DNA from: Symbiodinium natans
Lineage: Eukaryota > Sar > Dinophyceae > Suessiales > Symbiodiniaceae
NCBI GenBank assembly: GCA_905221605.1
Contig: CAJNDS010000002.1
Coordinates: 1,181,881-1,245,880, forward strand
Direction: 5' to 3'
Length of the DNA: 64,000 bases
Shown here: piece by piece, positions 1 through 9,157 of the stretch
Layout: every line of letters starts with the position of its first letter
Numbering within the stretch: position 1 is the first letter of the stretch
The notes under the pieces: model-generated
Seen by the model: only the letters and a program-made list of their open reading frames with translations
What the model was told of the DNA's origin: nothing
The model's database searches: none
Translations under genes and position numbers: made by a program

Positions 1-137
1 TAAACCCTAGAACCCCTAAACCCCATAAACCCGAAAACATCCTAAAACCCGCAAACGCCCGCCACCTGAATGTCTCCGCGTACGAAGGCCCAATGGGGGC
101 TAATCTGACACTCAGGAGTAACCTCGGAATATAAAAA

Positions 138-290
138 GGGTGCCCTTTCTGGTTTAAAGGGGCTTACATAAGGGAAGCTAAGCCCCAAACCCTAAACCCT
201 AAACCCTAAACCCTAAACCCTAAACTCTAAACCCCAAACAAACCCTGAAAAAAGGAATCAGGGCCGACTCGTAGTAATCCTGAGGGCCGG
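138..290. mobile_element. Fold-back element family FB6, interrupted by telomere-like repeats
   Basis: The left half carries TGCCCTTTCTGGTTTAAAGG and the right half GGAATCAGGGCC. The same two halves lie next to each other at 33497-33580 and, more diverged, at 34968-35088. Here a (CCCTAAA)n block at 188-239 separates them. No coding capacity is seen. The family is defined only from these copies. Confidence 0.4.
188..239 (-). repeat. (CCCTAAA)n telomere-like array
   Basis: About seven heptamers, the last ones degenerate (CTCTAAA, CCCCAAA). The array sits inside the FB6 element. Confidence 0.9.
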
Positions 291-314
291 TAAGCCGACT
301 GAAAACCAAGGCCG

Positions 315-373
315 GGGTTTAGGGTTTAGGGTTTAGGGTTTAGGGTTTAGGGTTTTGGGTTTTGGGTTTAGGG
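315..373 (+). repeat. (TTTAGGG)n telomere-like array
   Basis: About eight heptamers in TTTAGGG orientation, with TTTTGGG variants at the right end. It faces the CCCTAAA block at 188-239 across a spacer of about 75 bases. Confidence 0.9.
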
Positions 374-476
374 TGTAGGCCCAACAGGCCCTACTTGCAA
401 GAGCGGAACTCAAGCCGGAGAGGAGTCCCGCAATATTGAACCCCTTTACATTGCTACCCTAACCCCTAATCCCGAA

Positions 477-517
477 TCCCTAAACCCTAAACCCTAAACC
501 CTAAACCCTAAACCCTT
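477..517 (-). repeat. (CCCTAAA)n telomere-like array
   Basis: About six near-perfect heptamers. The spacer from 374 to 476 has stops in all minus-strand frames and is read as intron interior. Confidence 0.9.
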
Positions 518-610
518 ATCCGCCGAGATGCCGAAAGGCCCTGCTGGTGAGGCAATGACTCCCGGAACGAGCGCCTCGCAGCAATCGGTCTGGGGAGTTC
601 GGCTTCAAAG
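516..610 (-). CDS. Putative mini-exon (minus strand)
   Basis: This spacer between a CCCTAAA array and a TTTAGGG region is open on the minus strand and reads FEAELPRPIAARRSFRESLP before running into the array. The acceptor would be CCTTAAG|CTTTGAAG. The donor is unclear. No family is recognised. A stretch of this size can stay open by chance, so confidence is low. It is included because it fits the pattern of better-bounded spacers elsewhere in the window. Confidence 0.25.
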
Positions 611-628
611 CTTAAGGGTGTTGGGGTT

Positions 629-920
629 TAGGGTTTAGGCTTAGGGTATAGGGTTTGGGGGCTTAGAGTTTAAGGGTTTAGGGGTTTGGGGCTTTAGGGT
701 TTAGGGTTTTAGGAGCATAGTGTTTAAGGGTCCAGGGTTTCGGGGTTTTGGGGTTTAAGGGTTCGGGAGTATAGGGTTTAGGGGCATAGAGTTTAAGGGT
801 TTAGGTCTAGGGTGTTAGGGTTTGAGGCCTTTTTGGGGGCATAGGGGCTAAGGGTCTAGGGTTTAGGGTTTGAGGATTTGGGAATTTAGGGTTTCAGGGT
901 TTAAGATTTGTGGAGTTTTA
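629..920 (+). repeat. Degenerate TTTAGGG region
   Basis: Heptamers and 8- to 9-mers such as TTTAGGGG and TTTAAGGG with many substitutions. It looks like an old, decayed array. Nothing else is recognised up to 1108. Confidence 0.8.
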
Positions 921-1108
921 GGGTTTGTACGTAGGGTTTGTGGGCTTCGGAGCTGAGAACTTTGGGGACGAGGGTTGCGCGTTGCCGCTTCAAAATCTCC
1001 AAAAGACTCCTAAGGACCTCCCACCCTCCCCCAAAGACACAAGGCAAGGCAGAGAAAACCTGCGCCTAAAAGAGAAGCAAACATGCCGGTTTTGGGTGGA
1101 TCGAACCC

Positions 1109-1244
1109 TCCCTAAACCCTAAACCCTAAACCCTAAACCCTAAACCCTAAGCCCTAAACCCTAAACCCTAAACCCTAAACCCTAAACCCTAAACCCTAAA
1201 CCCTAAACCCTAAACCCTAAACCCTAAACCCTAAACCCTAAACC
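1109..1244 (-). repeat. Long (CCCTAAA)n array
   Basis: About 19 heptamers, nearly perfect apart from one CCCTAAG. One of the longest homogeneous blocks in the window. Confidence 0.95.
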
Positions 1245-1265
1245 CACCCACGCCCTACAAACCCT

Positions 1266-1378
1266 AAATCCTAGTTGAGGTGCGCTGCCTATCTGCGCAA
1301 GGGACGCCACAAGCCTCGATGGCGACGCAGGGATAGGTCTCCGCCGCGTCGCACAGCTTACGTCTCGGCCGGCTGAGG
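1266..1378 (-). CDS. Putative mini-exon (minus strand)
   Basis: Open across the spacer on the minus strand, reading LSRPRRKLCDAAETYPCVAI and onwards. The acceptor is CCCTCAG|CCGG. A second minus frame is also open, so the frame is uncertain. The spacer is flanked by CCCTAAA on the left and TTTAGGG on the right, the common arrangement for exon candidates here. Confidence 0.25.
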
Positions 1379-1385
1379 GCTTGGG

Positions 1386-1632
1386 GCTTCCAGGGTTTAG
1401 GGGTTTAGGGTTTAGGGTTAGGGGGTTCGGGCTTTAGGGTTTAGAGCTTGGGTTTAGGGTTTAGGGCTTGGGGTTTACCAGGGTTTAGGTTTTTAGGGTT
1501 AAGGGTTCAGGGTTTTCGGGCTCGGGGCTAAGGGCTTCTATAGGGCTTAGGGTCTGGGGTTTAGGGGGCTTAGGGGGTTTAGGGGGTTTAGGGGGTTTAG
1601 GGAGTTTGGGGGTTTAGGGGGTTTAGGGCTTT
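1386..1632 (+). repeat. Degenerate TTTAGGG and TTTAGGGGG array
   Basis: It starts with heptamers and drifts into TTTAGGGGG 9-mers around 1558-1632. From 1640 to 2060 there is only degenerate telomere-like sequence and unassigned DNA. Confidence 0.8.
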
Positions 1633-2093
1633 TTGGCTTATAGGCTTTAGTTTCTTCTCTTGGTTGAAGCTAGGGTAGGGAAGGGGGCTGCTAAGGCCTT
1701 GCTTAGTGTGTTTGAGCGGTTTTAATTGGCATTTAGGGTCTACCTCCGTATCTTCAGTTTGGGATTTCGGGTTTAGGGTCTGTGCCCTCCTTTCCTGAGC
1801 ACTTGTTGGGTTTAGGGGGTAGGGTTTGGTGTTTAGGGTTTAAACAGAACAACAAGGGTTTAGGGTTTAGGGACTAGGGTTGAGAGAGCTTTTTGGACGA
1901 CAAAACAGGGAGAATAGAGGGTTCTTTCAAGACCTGAAGCCCCAAGCCGTAATCAACCTAGGATCGGGAAGCTTAGAGAACAGTTCTCAGAACCATCTTT
2001 TGTCAGCTAAACCGGTAATGTCCGTTCCTTGGGTGCAGAAACTGCAACCTGCAACCTGCAACCTGCAACCCTAAACCCTAAACCCTAAACCCC

Positions 2094-2199
2094 CGGTCCA
2101 GGTAGCGAAAGCCCAGTCTGCAACTCTCCGGGGATCCAAGCATCTCGTCTTTGAGGTTGTGGCCCCAGACCTTCCCCGAAAAGAGCACATGAGGGCCTA
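2094..2199 (-). CDS. Putative mini-exon (minus strand)
   Basis: The spacer between CCCTAAA (left) and TTTAGGG (right) is open on the minus strand, reading GPHVLFSGKVWGHNLKDEML and onwards. A possible acceptor is CCGAGTAG|GCCC. No family is recognised. Chance openness cannot be excluded. Confidence 0.25.
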
Positions 2200-3192
2200 C
2201 TCGGGGTTTAGGGTTTAGGGTTTAGGGTGGAGGGATTAGGGTTTATGGGGTGTAGATACTGTTCAACTCACTACCCAAAGCCTGTAGGAAATGGTTCAGC
2301 TACCCAACTCCATAGCTGCGGGATAACGGAACCCTGCGGTGCAGCGTTAAAAAAATTCTTGAACCCAAAAACCCTGGACCCTGAAACCCAAAACCCTAGA
2401 CCCTAAACCCCCTAATTTCAAACCCGAAACCCGATAAGCCCCAATCTGAATCCTTTGGACTCGTCAGGGAGCGATTAGGTCAAAATCACTCCTTAGGTTA
2501 ATTCGGTATCGGGCTCGGGGTTTAGGAGTTCAGGGCTTAGGGTTGAGATGTTGGGACAGGATATTCATCTTCATTGTCGGTTTATCCACCTGAAACACTC
2601 AACCCGAAACCCTGAACCCTACACCCCAAACTCCAAACCCCAGGTTACGCATCTGAAACCTTCAATCCGAAACCCTGAACCCCAAACCCTAAACTGCTCG
2701 AATCTACAAGCCAGACGAGACCCTCCAAGAACAGACCCAAGCAAAAATGATCATAAGAGGGACACACCTCAAACCAAAACCCCACTCAGCGAAACAGCAT
2801 TTCTGAGAATGATGGCCCCTTTTTGAAATCCCGCGGCCCGTATTTGAAGGTACCCTCAGCTGACCATATATAAGCGCCCTATGCCCTAAACCTTGTCCTA
2901 GACCCTAAACCCTAAACCCTAAACCCCTTAACCCCTTAACCCAAAAACCCTCAAGCCCCTGAAGCCCCAAACCAACCACTGACCGACTGATGCCACCTGA
3001 AAGCCTGATTGGCCCAAAGACTTCTAGGGTTTAGGGTTTAGGGTTTCTCAAGGACCGAAAATGTGAATGTGGGTAGTTCCCGAAAGAACGGTACCCCGGT
3101 ACGACGGTACTTTTTTGGGTCCCCTATACAATATGGCACCATTATAACAAGGAATCAGCACCAGGAGCAGCAGCGGCAGCAACAGGCGGATT

Positions 3193-3290
3193 TCGGTTTA
3201 GGGTTTAGGGTTTATAAGGGTTAACCCTAAACCCTAAACCCTAAACCCTAAACCCTAAACCCTAAACCCTAAACCCCAAAACCCTACACC
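3193..3290. repeat. Head-to-head telomere-like junction
   Basis: TTTAGGG repeats run to about 3213 and meet CCCTAAA repeats from 3222, with only TATAAGGGTTAA between them. The two orientations almost touch, as at an end-to-end telomere fusion. Confidence 0.85.
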
Positions 3291-3368
3291 CTAAACCCCT
3301 CAAGGGCCTCTTGCACCTGAACCGGGCGAGTCGCTTGAGGTGCTCGCCTGGCCTTGGCGCAAAAGGAT

Positions 3369-3435
3369 TGGGTTTAAGGTTTAGGGTTTAGGGTTTGGGG
3401 TTTAGGGTTTAGGGTTTAGGGTTTAGGGTTTAAGG
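3369..3435 (+). repeat. (TTTAGGG)n array
   Basis: About nine heptamers. The spacer at 3297-3368 is partly open on the minus strand with an acceptor GGTTCAG|GTGC. Confidence 0.9.
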
Positions 3436-3590
3436 TCAAGGTTTTCCGGGCTTAATTGAGGGTTTTGGGCTTTAGGGCTTTTATATCGCAACCTTCATTG
3501 AGGATTCTACGGTTCAGTTGGTTTGCATCATCTCTAGTATCTCTAGATTTAGGGTTGAAGGTTTCAGGGTTTAGGGTTTAGCCTGCAAAC

Positions 3591-3703
3591 CCAAAGGATC
3601 CATGTACCTGTATAGTACAGTATATACTTGGGCCTTAAAGGGGTTCCTATATAGTAGCTTTAGGGCCCAAGTATATACCATATAGGTACATGGATCCTTA
3701 GGG
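3591..3703 (-). mobile_element. Fold-back element FB1 (GGATCC subtype)
   Basis: Near-perfect inverted arms AAGGATCCATGTACCTRTATAG and the reverse complement flank a short centre with TTCCTATATAGTAGCTTTAGGG. No ORF. The size and arms fit a miniature inverted-repeat element. The centre is in the opposite orientation to the copies at 5711 and 21662. Confidence 0.85.
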
Positions 3704-3821
3704 AAAGTTTCTGGCTTGAGCGTTTAGAGAAGGGGGGTGCGAGATGCAGGTCGGGGTGCCGATGGGGCACGGGTAGTGGGGGCATTCCTCCATGCTTTGA
3801 GAGGGCTTATAGTAAGGACCC

Positions 3822-3883
3822 CAACCCTAAACCCTAAACCCTAAACCCTAAACCCTAAACCCTAAACCCTAAACCCTAAACCG
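3822..3883 (-). repeat. (CCCTAAA)n array
   Basis: About nine perfect heptamers. Confidence 0.95.
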
Positions 3884-3911
3884 GAAAACCCTACAGTCAA
3901 AAGAGCTCAAA

Positions 3912-3954
3912 CCCTACACAACTGCTGCCGCAGCGCTGCAGCGGGGTGATCCAC
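3912..3954 (-). CDS. Putative mini-exon (minus strand)
   Basis: After the acceptor CTTCTGGCAG| the minus strand reads VDHPAAALRQQLCR. A possible donor is TT|GTGTAG. It lies between a CCCTAAA array and a TTTAGGG array. Very short, so the support is mainly its placement. Confidence 0.25.
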
Positions 3955-3970
3955 CTGCCAGAAGAGGTGT

Positions 3971-4030
3971 AGGGTCTAGGGTTTAGGGTTTAGGGTTTAG
4001 GGTTTAGGGTTCAGGGTTCAGGGTTTAGGG
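3971..4030 (+). repeat. (TTTAGGG)n array
   Basis: About eight heptamers, two of them TTCAGGG. It runs into a palindromic spacer (4030-4110) related to FB2 through its ACTTATAACCCACTTATAAG motif. Confidence 0.9.
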
Positions 4031-4221
4031 CACTTATAACCCACTTATAAGCCCCTTAAGTGCCCCGATATGGTTATAAGTACAGTTGTAGGTACAGTTA
4101 TAATAGGGTCTAGCTAGTGTTTAGGGTTTCGAGATTTGAAGTCTCAACGAACCTGCGTGGGTAACTATAACCCTAACTTTTTAAACCCTAAACCGCAAAC
4201 CCTAAACCCTAAACCCTTTGA

Positions 4222-4324
4222 GAATCAGTATAGAGAAAGTGTAGATATCTCTCCGTCAAGGGGCAACTCGCCATGCTTCTATCGTTCCCTGTGCTTGCAT
4301 ATCTTAACAGCCTTCTCAATTCAG
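4222..4324 (-). CDS. Putative mini-exon (minus strand)
   Basis: The whole spacer is open on the minus strand, reading ELRRLLRYASTGNDRSMASC and onwards to a run ending in DSQRV. Splice borders are unclear. CCCTAAA lies on the left and TTTAGGG-like DNA on the right. Confidence 0.3.
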
Positions 4325-4787
4325 GGCTTAGGGTTTGGGGTTTGGGGCGGCTTAGGGCGGTTTAGGGTTTGGGGTTTAGGGGTTCGGGTTCAGGGTTTAA
4401 GGCTTAGGGTTTAGGGCCCAAGCCCCACCCGTGAACACCTCATAAAGCGCGAAACGCAGAACCCCGAACCCACTCAAGACCCGTAATCCCCCAAACCCCT
4501 AAAGCCCTAAACTCCAAATCCCTAAACCCCTACCCTAAAACCCTAAACCCTAAGCCCCTAAACACCTCAATCCGAATCCTAAACCGCTAAGCCTCGAGCT
4601 TGAGGGCACGGCGTTTAGGTCTGGGATTTCCAGCATCCCAGGATGCAAGAGGGAACGGCTTCCTACCTCAAGCTCTAAATCCTAAACCCTAAACCATGAA
4701 CCCTGAACCCTAAACCCTAAACCCTAAACCCTAAACTCTAAACCCTTACACTAAACCCTAAACCTAGGCCTCCGGGACAACTTTCCC

Positions 4788-4866
4788 CAAGGGTCCATGT
4801 ACCCATATAGCATATACTTGGGCCATAAAGGGGGTGCCCATGTAGTAGCTTGAGGGCCCAAGTCTT
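4788..4866 (+). mobile_element. Truncated fold-back element FB1 (GGGTCC subtype)
   Basis: The left arm AAGGGTCCATGTACCCATATAG and the centre are present. The right arm stops after GGGCCCAAGT, so the hairpin is incomplete. Confidence 0.7.
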
Positions 4867-4970
4867 TATAGCTCCTTCGTATTTCTAGCAGAACTTCGTT
4901 TAGGAGTGTGGGGTTTTATTTAGGGTTTGGGGATTAGGGCTAAGGATTGAGGGTTTAGCTTAGGGCGTCT

Positions 4971-5512
4971 GTGCTCCGTGTCAACGCCCATGCCCCAGTG
5001 CCTTGTGGTTCATCGCGGACCCCGGCTCAAACAAAACCGTCGCACTTGCTTCTGAAGTCTTGGTTCCCGGGTGAGCAGATTGTCAGGGCTCAGGGCTTAG
5101 GGTTGAGCGTTATGGGTCCAAAGATTTTTATCAACGAAGGTATAACTGGGAATGAAGGAGTGTGTCGGCTGGTTGTGGATCTCTTCTTGCTGTGGGTGCA
5201 GCTAGTGGATTGCTATTGTCTGCCACACTGTGAGACTAACATTCATGAAAGGTCGGCTTACCTTCCCAACCTAGATCTTCATGTATGGTGGACTTCGCTG
5301 CTTCATACGTATACCTGCAAGCATATCCTGCAAAATTGCACTGCGATTCTCAGCATCACGCCGAGGTGTGTGTAACCTCTACATGCCATATCAGGCCTAG
5401 CGTTATACCACCTAGGGCATTTTTGCTTCTTCTGCACCCTCTTCGCTCCAAACCACGTCCCGGTTTTGGAGCCAGATGGCTGCGAAGAGCAGACATGAAC
5501 TCCGAGACCCCA
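4971..5512. other. Single-copy stretch without a recognised gene
   Basis: About 540 bases free of telomere-like repeats. A plus-strand frame stays open for 134 codons from 4971, and shorter frames are open on both strands. None matches a family I know. It could hold exon pieces or be intron interior. Confidence 0.4.
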
Positions 5513-5622
5513 CACCCTAAACCCTAAACCCTAAACCCTAAACCCTAAACCCTAAACCCTAACCCTAAACCCTAAACCCTAAACCCTACACCCTAAACCC
5601 TAAACCCTAAACCCTAAACCCT
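5512..5622 (-). repeat. (CCCTAAA)n array
   Basis: About 15 heptamers with one CCCTAA hexamer and one CCCTACA. Confidence 0.95.
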
Positions 5623-5710
5623 ACGAAAGAAAACCAAAAAGCGTAAGAGCCCTGAAGCCTCGGACCCTAACACCACAAAGCCGCAAACCCTCGGGTTTAA
5701 GGCTTACCCT

Positions 5711-5815
5711 AAGGATCCATGTACCTATGTAGTATATACTTGGGCCCTAAAGCTACTATAACGGAGCCCCTTTAAGGCCCTATTATATACTACATAGGTA
5801 CATGGATCCTTTGGG
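5711..5815 (+). mobile_element. Fold-back element FB1 (GGATCC subtype)
   Basis: AAGGATCCATGTACC at the left and GGTACATGGATCCTTT at the right, with the GGGCCCTAAAGCTACTATA centre. Flanked by CCCT and GGG, so the outermost bases resemble the telomere heptamer. Confidence 0.85.
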
Positions 5816-6221
5816 TTAGGGTCCACAGGAACTCCAAGTACGACATCGGGCATTTAGGGCTGAGGGCTTGGGGTCTCGAACCGGCTCGAAGCCGCGTTTA
5901 ACGTTTAGGGCTTTGGGTTTGGGGGCCGTGGGTTTAGGGTTGCCCTTTATACCACCCCAATAAAAGTTTAACTTTTTGCTCCCTTCATATGAAATTAGAG
6001 GAACCCTAAACTTACAAAGTGGTAAAGTTGTAGTAAAGTCCCACCTAGACTTAGAACTCGTTGCTCAGGCTTTGGGGTGTCACGTGTGGGGCTTAGGGCT
6101 GTTTCGGTTGGGGCTTGAAGGGCTTGCGTTTAAGGTTTCGGAGTTTCGGGTGTTTTCAGGCTCGAATAAACCGCACAGGATGCTCTGGAACCCTCAACCC
6201 TAATAACCCCCAAACTCGAGA

Positions 6222-6430
6222 CACCCAAACCCTAAGCCCCCTAAACCCGAAACGCCCAAACCCTAAACCCCCCAAACCCTAAACCCATAAACCCTAAACC
6301 CCCCAAACCCTAAACCCATAAACCCTAAACCCCCCAAACCCCAAACCCCAAACCCCAAACCCCAAACCCCAAACCCCAAACCCCAAACCCCAAACCCCAA
6401 ACCCTAAACCCTAAACCCTAAACCCTAAAC
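6222..6430 (-). repeat. CCCTAAA region with a homogenised CCCCAAA block
   Basis: Degenerate CCCTAAA and CCCCCCAAACCCTAAA units lead into about ten consecutive CCCCAAA heptamers (about 6336-6403), then perfect CCCTAAA again. The variant block shows local homogenisation. Confidence 0.9.
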
Positions 6431-6486
6431 CCCCCAGAGCCGGCTTCGATCTCCAGGGCTTCTCGGAAATAAAGGTTTGCCGAGCC
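6431..6486 (-). CDS. Putative mini-exon (minus strand)
   Basis: Bounded by acceptor GGTCTCAG| and a donor GG|GTTTAGGG that is the first telomere-like unit. The exon is 56 nt and reads GSANLYFREALEIEAGSG. CCCTAAA lies on the left and TTTAGGG on the right. It would be part of a longer spliced protein. Family unknown. Confidence 0.45.
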
Positions 6487-6549
6487 CTGAGACCCTGAAC
6501 CCGAACTCCCCCTGGCCCCACAGAACCTAGCCAATACGATCCGTCACTC

Positions 6550-6663
6550 TTAGGGTTTAGGGTTTAGGGTTTAGGGTTTAGGGTTTAGGGTTTAGGGTTT
6601 AGGGTTTAGGGTTTAGGCTTTGGGGTTTAGGGTTGAGGGTTTAGGGTTTAGGGTTTAGGGTTC
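6550..6663 (+). repeat. (TTTAGGG)n array
   Basis: About 16 heptamers with a few TTTGGGG and TTGAGGG variants. The spacer at 6664-6840 is open on both strands and is unassigned. Confidence 0.95.
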
Positions 6664-7106
6664 GCACCTTAGAGTTAGAAGCCCGAAACCCCCGATCTTT
6701 TCCTTTCATTAAACCCCAACTCCTTTTCGGGGCGGTCATGTACTCATTGGCTACGATAGCTGCTCGGGAAGCTGGAAGACCTGCTTGGAACACTGACACT
6801 TGTCGCCGAGGCTCTAAGTCCCTAAGTCTAAGGCCGACGCCCTAAACCTAAACCCTAAACCCGAACCCCCAAACCCTATGAGCCAAATACCCCACAGCAC
6901 AAACCCGAGGCTGCATAAGCCTCATAAGCCACAAACCCTAAGTCCTAAAACTCTAGAAGTCCAAAAACCCTGCACCCTAAGCCCTACCTACACCCTTCAA
7001 CCCTGAACCCTGCAAACCATAAAAGAGCCGTAGAACAGCCAGAAAACCGATTATACGGTATAGGGTTACAAGCGGAGTAGGCTTTAATTCTTACGGCTTA
7101 GTGAGC

Positions 7107-7173
7107 CCTAAACCCTAAACCCTAAACCCTAAACCCTAAACCCTAAACCCTAAACCCTAAACCCTAAACCCTA
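7107..7173 (-). repeat. (CCCTAAA)n array
   Basis: About nine perfect heptamers. Confidence 0.95.
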
Positions 7174-7296
7174 ATTAAACCCTACATCCCCGGAGCTTTT
7201 AGGGGGGGCTATCGGGTTTCTGGGGTGTATATAGGGCTATTCTAGGCTTTAGTGGGAGGACTTCGGCTTGGCGACATCACGAGCTCGCTGGCCCTC

Positions 7297-7363
7297 TGGG
7301 TTTAGGGTTTAGGGTTTAGGGTTTAGGGTTTAGGGTTTAGGGTTTAGGGTTTAGGGTTTAGGG
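7297..7363 (+). repeat. (TTTAGGG)n array
   Basis: About nine perfect heptamers facing the array at 7107-7173 across a spacer of about 120 bases. Confidence 0.95.
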
Positions 7364-7437
7364 CTCGGGAAGCTGGGGAATGAGGTCCCTAAACAGGCTT
7401 CCCTTGCCTTGGCACTCCCTGAACTCTAAACCCTAAA

Positions 7438-7514
7438 ACCTGAACCATCCTAAACCCTAAACCGGCCCTAAACCCTAAACCCTAAACCCTAAACCCTAAA
7501 CCCTAAACCCTAAA
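7438..7514 (-). repeat. (CCCTAAA)n array
   Basis: Degenerate at the left, then about six perfect heptamers. Confidence 0.9.
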
Positions 7515-7552
7515 GTGCCTGCTACGAACAACGAAGCAGGGCTTCAGCTCAC

Positions 7553-7620
7553 CGGAAACTCTGCAAGAAATACGGGCAGGGACCTGATGTGCGTCTCATG
7601 AGCAGCATGCTGGTCAAATA
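7553..7620 (-). CDS. Putative mini-exon with consensus donor
   Basis: The minus strand reads FDQHAAHETHIRSLPVFLAE and ends at CCG|GTGAGC, a near-consensus 5' splice site. The acceptor is probably CCAACAG|. The coding frame closes just after the donor, as expected if the frame really ends in an intron. A TTTAGGG-related region lies on the right. Family unknown. Confidence 0.5.
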
Positions 7621-7753
7621 CTGTTGGCATAGGGTTTTGGGTTCTGGGTTTGGGGTTTAGGGTTTAGTGTTCGGGATTCAGGGATTTTAGGCTTCAAGGT
7701 TTAGGGTTTGGGCTCTCTCCAAAAATCTGACCAGCTTGTCAGGGCATCTCCAA

Positions 7754-7895
7754 CTAAACCCTAAACCCTAAACCCTAAACCCTAAACTCTAAACCCTAAA
7801 CCCTAAACCCTAAACCCTAAACCCTAAACCCTAAACCCTAAACCCTAAGCCCTAAGCCCTAAGCCCTAAGCCCTAAACTCTAAACCCTAAACCCT
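7754..7895 (-). repeat. (CCCTAAA)n array with CCCTAAG block
   Basis: About 20 units. Four consecutive CCCTAAG units (about 7847-7874) form a homogeneous variant block inside CCCTAAA. Confidence 0.95.
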
Positions 7896-8037
7896 TACCG
7901 GCCGTCCTAGATCACGTATCAGGTCAGAGCATGCTCTGGGCCCAAAGAGCCCCAATGCCCCTCAACTACGGAATATTCCTTCAATAACACAGGGATCCTT
8001 AGTAGGATTTGAGGTGTATTCCTTAGGGGTATTGGTC

Positions 8038-8138
8038 TCTAAACCCTAAACCCTAAACCCTAAACCTAAACCCTAACGCCTTAATCCTAAACCCTAGGCC
8101 CTAAACCCTAAACTTACCCTAAACCCTAAACCCTAAAC
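8038..8138 (-). repeat. (CCCTAAA)n array, degenerate
   Basis: Perfect units at both ends with a degenerate middle (CCCTAACG, CCCTAGG). Confidence 0.85.
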
Positions 8139-8173
8139 CCCATAAGCTGAGCATTGAGAGACGCTGCACACTT
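8139..8173 (-). CDS. Putative mini-exon (minus strand)
   Basis: Acceptor CGACGGTCCAG| and donor GGG|GTTTAGGG bound a 35-nt piece reading KCAASLNAQLMG. The open frame extends upstream, so the exon may be longer. Short, so support is moderate to low. Confidence 0.35.
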
Positions 8174-8435
8174 CTGGACCGTCGCCCCAGCGGAAACAAG
8201 GGGTGGGTGGGTCGTCATTCAGACGGTGATGTGCACCTCGCTCTCTCTCAGGTTTAGGGTGTAGGGTTGAGGGGCTGAGGGTTTAGAACTCTTCCGAGGG
8301 TGCAATGTGAGGATAAAAAGCCCGTGAGCGCAGGAAAAACGTCCTTAACCCTCTTCGCAGTAAGGAGCGCATATTGCTTCGCAGACATAGATAAAGCCCT
8401 AAACCGGAAACCCCAACCCGAAACCGGAAAGCCTT

Positions 8436-8566
8436 ACTTGGAGGTTCAAGGTACCTCTAAGCCACCCCAATGATAACTGCACTTATAAGCCCCCTAAGTC
8501 CTCTAAGTAATTAGGTTTTACGTAGACTCATAGTTGGCGTTAGAAGTACCCATAAACCTCCAAGGA
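8436..8566 (+). mobile_element. Fold-back element FB2
   Basis: Left arm ACTTGGAGGTTCAAGGTAC, right arm GTACCCATAAACCTCCAAG. Internal ACTTATAAGCCCC motif shared with the copies at 15931, 33277 and 46040. No ORF. Confidence 0.75.
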
Positions 8567-8627
8567 GGCCCTTGACCTCAAGCTGCAAAACCTTAAACCC
8601 CAACACCTTAAACCCCAAAACTTGGGA

Positions 8628-8712
8628 CGTTGCCCCCTTAGACTAACAGTCCTCAATAGGGACTAGAATGCCTCCCCCCATTCTAACCCCTATTAAGGAC
8701 TGTTAGTAGAAG
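8628..8712 (+). mobile_element. Fold-back element FB4
   Basis: CCCCCTTAGACTAACAGTCC pairs with GGACTGTTAGTAGAAGGGG around a GGGGGGAGGCATT-type centre. Related shorter copies lie at 41828, 57612 and 62583. Confidence 0.7.
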
Positions 8713-8739
8713 GGGCCCAGTGACGACAGAGGACATACG

Positions 8740-8787
8740 GTGCCCTAAACCCTAAACCCTAAACCCTAAACCCTAAACCCTAAACCG
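8740..8787 (-). repeat. (CCCTAAA)n array
   Basis: About six heptamers. Confidence 0.9.
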
Positions 8788-8835
8788 GGCCTTCTGAGTG
8801 AAAGCTGCCAGGCTCACATCGTTTTGACGACTGCT

Positions 8836-8993
8836 TGAAGGTTCATGGGTAGATCTGTAGTATTCCGGACTCGGGGTTTAGGGTTTAGGTGTGGTTTTTG
8901 GGCTGTGTGCTCAGGGCTCCTGATAAGTTGGGTGGGTGATTATCAATGACGGTATATATGTATACAAGGTCAACTACCCACGAACCTTCAAAG
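8836..8993 (+). mobile_element. Fold-back element FB2b with telomere-like centre
   Basis: The arms TTGAAGGTTCATGGGTAG and CTACCCACGAACCTTCAA are nearly complementary. The centre holds a short TTTAGGG stretch (about 8875-8890). A related hairpin is at 38455-38573. Confidence 0.65.
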
Positions 8994-9009
8994 AACCCTC
9001 ACTAAGGTA

Positions 9010-9107
9010 CATACAACCCCAGGCCCTAACCCCGGCCCTAAGCCCTAAGCCCTAAACCCTAAACCCTAGCCCTAAACCCTAAGCCCTAAACCCTAAACCC
9101 TAAACCC
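9010..9107 (-). repeat. (CCCTAAA)n array, degenerate
   Basis: Mixed CCCTAAA and CCCTAAG units that end two bases before the donor of the exon candidate at 9115. Confidence 0.85.
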
Positions 9108-9114
9108 AACGTAC

Positions 9115-9157
9115 CTGAAACGATTTGCATTGGCTCAGGGTCTCCGCAGGCTGGAAC
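9115..9157 (-). CDS. Putative mini-exon with strong donor
   Basis: A 43-nt minus-strand piece reading FQPAETLSQCKSFQ between acceptor GGGCCAG| and donor CAG|GTACGT, one of the best 5' splice sites in the window. The CCCTAAA array on the left starts right after the donor. Family unknown. Confidence 0.5.

Noticed and set aside
1-240. Window start as a true chromosome end
   Set aside because: The first bases are degenerate heptamers and single-copy DNA follows at once. Equivalent arrays occur throughout the window.
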